From the NCBI GenBank assembly GCA_037968895.1, contig JBBKWJ010000178.1, forward strand, positions 1 to 6,926: a stretch of 6,926 nt of DNA. The letters run 5' to 3'. Origin of the DNA: JBBKWJ01 sp037968895. GTDB lineage: Bacteria; Actinomycetota; Acidimicrobiia; Acidimicrobiales; SZUA-35. The notes below the pieces were generated by a model. The model was not told where the DNA came from. It saw only the letters and a program-made list of their open reading frames with translations, and ran no database searches. Shown here one piece after another: positions 5,366 to 6,926 of this stretch. The translations under genes and the position numbers were made by a program. How positions within the stretch are numbered: position 1 is the stretch's first letter; each line of letters starts with the position of its first letter.

Positions 5366-6253
5366 ATGTTTCGATTTGGATGTTGGTCGGGAACGATCCT
5401 TGTCGCGGCGGTGCTTTTCGTCGGGTGCGGCGCCGGCGGTGGAACCAACGATGAGAACGGTGTCGGACTGCCCGCTCCTAACCCGGCGCGTGAAGGAACG
5501 GTGCCGGTTCCATCGACGACGACTCCGGTTCGGCTCGCTCCTCTCGATTGCACCAGTGGAGCGTTCGAGGTCGCGGAGCGAATCCTAATCGAACGGCGAC
5601 GAGGCACGACTGCGACCGATTGCCGGAGCGGGCTCATCAACGTGGAGTCCGAAGACTGTTGGACGTCGTGTGTCGACGGTGCGGTGTTCGTGGATTTCGA
5701 CCTCGACCCCTCACAGCGCGCCGAAGCCGGCGAGAGCGCAAGCGGAGTCGAGACGATGCCAGTTGTATATGCGGCCAGGTACGCCGCTGAGTCGGGCGGC
5801 ACGTTCACCGAGGCCGAGACGCTCGTTCTGGAACGCGAGGGGCCGACCGATCCATGGCGTGTCATCGACGTCGAAGTCACCGACACCAGCGCCGCGCAGA
5901 GCGACGCTCGAGCGACAATCGAGAACTACTTCGCTGCGCTACGAGACCGTAATCACGCGACGGCAGCGTCCCTGATGGCGCCGGCGCCATCGATCGAAGG
6001 GCGAGACGATCTCGGCCGCCTCGACGACGAAGGGTTCCTCGCAGGAACCTCGACCGAGCAGATCGCTGCGGCGCTCGAATTGTGGTGTGACAGCGGCGCA
6101 GCATGCGACGCGACCCCCGATGTCGAGATCGAGGTCACCGCGGCGCATACGCTCCGCGCTATCGCCACGTACGACCTGCCGCTCGGCACGTTCGAGACGA
6201 CCTTCGTCGTTGACGACAACGGGTTGATCGGGCTGCCGATCAAGGTCGGGTGA
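5366..6253 (+). CDS. Putative lipoprotein with NTF2-like C-terminal domain
   Basis: A 295-residue protein with a short N-region, a hydrophobic stretch GTILVAAVLFVG and a lipobox-like FVGC, giving lipidation at Cys21 (Phe at -3 is unusual but tolerated). A glycine- and proline-rich linker follows (about 22-58). Two similar-sized domains appear next: about 60-172, containing four cysteines (62, 86, 98, 102) that probably pair; and about 178-293, beginning with ARATIENYFAALRDRNHATAASLM, a helix pattern typical of NTF2/SnoaL-like folds, with a further cysteine pair (241, 247). No catalytic residues stand out, so a binding or periplasm-side accessory role is likely. The ATG is preceded by GAGG at a six-base gap. 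The stop overlaps the next gene as GTGA, so the two proteins are made together. Composition is more GC-rich than the leftward operon. Confidence 0.75.
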   Translation: MFRFGCWSGTILVAAVLFVGCGAGGGTNDENGVGLPAPNPAREGTVPVPSTTTPVRLAPLDCTSGAFEVAERILIERRRGTTATDCRSGLINVESEDCWTSCVDGAVFVDFDLDPSQRAEAGESASGVETMPVVYAARYAAESGGTFTEAETLVLEREGPTDPWRVIDVEVTDTSAAQSDARATIENYFAALRDRNHATAASLMAPAPSIEGRDDLGRLDDEGFLAGTSTEQIAAALELWCDSGAACDATPDVEIEVTAAHTLRAIATYDLPLGTFETTFVVDDNGLIGLPIKVG

Positions 6254-6926
6254 GCGGAGTGCGCGGATTCGTCCTCGTCGTCGCTCTCGCGTTAACTGCC
6301 GGAATCATCGTCACGCCCAGCGAACCAACGGCCGCTACAGGAGACCCGTTCCTCGAGCGGGCGACAGTGGTCTCGGCGACGTTCATCGCCGGGAATTTCT
6401 GTCTCACGCGCGACACCCCAGAGCAGTACGACACGATGTTCGACTCCGAACCCGGAGGCATCATCGGCGCCGACTACCAACGCGCCACTCGACTTCCCAA
6501 CGGGAACGTTCTCTGGACGTTCCAGGACGCAGAAATTCGGCTGCCGAACGGCACGTCGACGTTGGTGCACAACATCGGCATGATGCAGGCCGGCACCTGC
6601 TTCGCCGTGCTGCTGGGTGGCACCCAAGCAGCACCGCAGCCATGGCTGTTCGCCGCCAACACGACGCCGTTCTTTCACTGGTACTGGCCGTTGGACGCAA
6701 CCATGGGCGACGACGGCCGCATCTACGTCTACCTGACCGAGATGTTCGAGTACGGCGCCACCTACCTCGAACATGTCGTGCCGACATCCACGGCTGTCGC
6801 GGCGATCAATATCGACAACTGGAACGTCGAATCCCAAGGCCCGGCTGGCAACAACTCACCGGACCTCTACGGCTGGACATCAGAAACCGACGACGAATGG
6901 ACCTACCTGTACGCCCACTGCTACCG
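6250..6926 (+). CDS. Secreted protein, possibly five-bladed-propeller type (partial)
   Basis: An open frame from GTG at 6250 to the window end, 225 residues with no stop. The start is taken from the GTGA overlap with the lipoprotein stop; a GTG at 6259 is an alternative. Residues 1-29 form a Sec-type signal: a basic N-region, a core FVLVVALALTAGIIV, and likely cleavage after PTAA. The mature part has blade-like phrases such as RLPNGNVLWTFQDAEI, FFHWYWPLDATMGDDGRIYVYLTEM and the start of another at DLYGWTSETDDEWTYLYA. These recall secreted five-bladed propeller families (DUF4185/DUF5005-type). Those families usually bind or cut glycans, but no catalytic residue can be assigned here. It is probably anchored to, or acts with, the coupled lipoprotein. 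The protein continues past the right edge. Confidence 0.75.
   Translation, partial: MSGVRGFVLVVALALTAGIIVTPSEPTAATGDPFLERATVVSATFIAGNFCLTRDTPEQYDTMFDSEPGGIIGADYQRATRLPNGNVLWTFQDAEIRLPNGTSTLVHNIGMMQAGTCFAVLLGGTQAAPQPWLFAANTTPFFHWYWPLDATMGDDGRIYVYLTEMFEYGATYLEHVVPTSTAVAAINIDNWNVESQGPAGNNSPDLYGWTSETDDEWTYLYAHCY

Noticed and set aside
5329..5886. Leftward 185-codon frame opposite the lipoprotein gene
   Set aside because: Low-complexity Ser/Arg/Thr composition, antisense to a gene with a lipobox, ribosome site and domain pattern. It is a GC-rich shadow frame.
6292..6837. Leftward 181-codon frame at the right end
   Set aside because: It is antisense to the secreted-protein gene, which has a signal peptide and GTGA coupling. 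The leftward product is Val/Arg/Gly-rich without domain features.
1..6926. tRNA, rRNA, CRISPR arrays or phage-type genes
   Set aside because: No cloverleaf, repeat-spacer pattern or phage structural gene was seen on either strand by reading. A dedicated scan was not possible.

Overview
The window looks like chromosomal DNA of a high-GC Gram-positive bacterium (Actinomycetota). The evidence is GC-rich coding, GTG and TTG starts, GTGA stop/start overlaps, a twin-arginine export signal, a lipoprotein, and a fatty-acyl-AMP ligase of the type common in actinomycetes. The lipoprotein and secreted-protein pair at the right end has an Acidimicrobiia-like look to me, but that is an impression that cannot be confirmed without a search.

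Layout. (1) Positions 1-118 (+) are the last 38 codons of an ISL3-family transposase, followed by what may be the outer end of that insertion sequence. (2) Positions 221-3234 (-) are a tightly packed five-gene operon, transcribed right to left: a Tat-exported repeat protein that may be a partial beta-propeller; an extensin-like/M15-type zinc peptidase-fold protein with no signal peptide of its own; an unrecognised 195-residue protein; a GNAT-family acyl/acetyltransferase; and an 80-residue acyl carrier protein (ACP). Junctions are 2 bp, 10 bp, 6 bp and a GTGA overlap. (3) Positions 3235-3440 are a divergent control region. It holds a TAGAAT -10 candidate for the rightward gene, straddled by two copies of a 12-bp palindrome CCTC-N4-GAGG, and a TTGACA -35 candidate for the leftward operon. 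(4) Positions 3441-5156 (+) are a fatty-acyl-AMP ligase-like enzyme. (5) Positions 5366-6926 (+) are a second, more GC-rich pair: a lipoprotein with an NTF2-like C-terminal domain, translationally coupled (GTGA) to a secreted, probably propeller-type protein cut by the window edge.

How the genes may work together. An acyl-AMP ligase, a free-standing ACP and a GNAT enzyme form the same trio that loads and transfers the acyl chain in mycobactin assembly (MbtM, MbtL and MbtK). Here there are no polyketide synthase or NRPS modules beside them. They share a locus with two proteins that appear to work on or outside the cell surface, and one orphan protein. The working idea is a small acyl-ACP-dependent acylation cassette whose target is a local protein, a cell-wall component or a small molecule. 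This is inference. The ligase/ACP/GNAT assignments and the operon geometry are read directly from the sequence.

Base composition is uneven: one 60-base stretch in the peptidase gene (1861-1920) is 50% G+C, against 72% for 5701-5760 in the lipoprotein. Together with the insertion sequence at the left, this suggests the ACP-to-ligase block was acquired.
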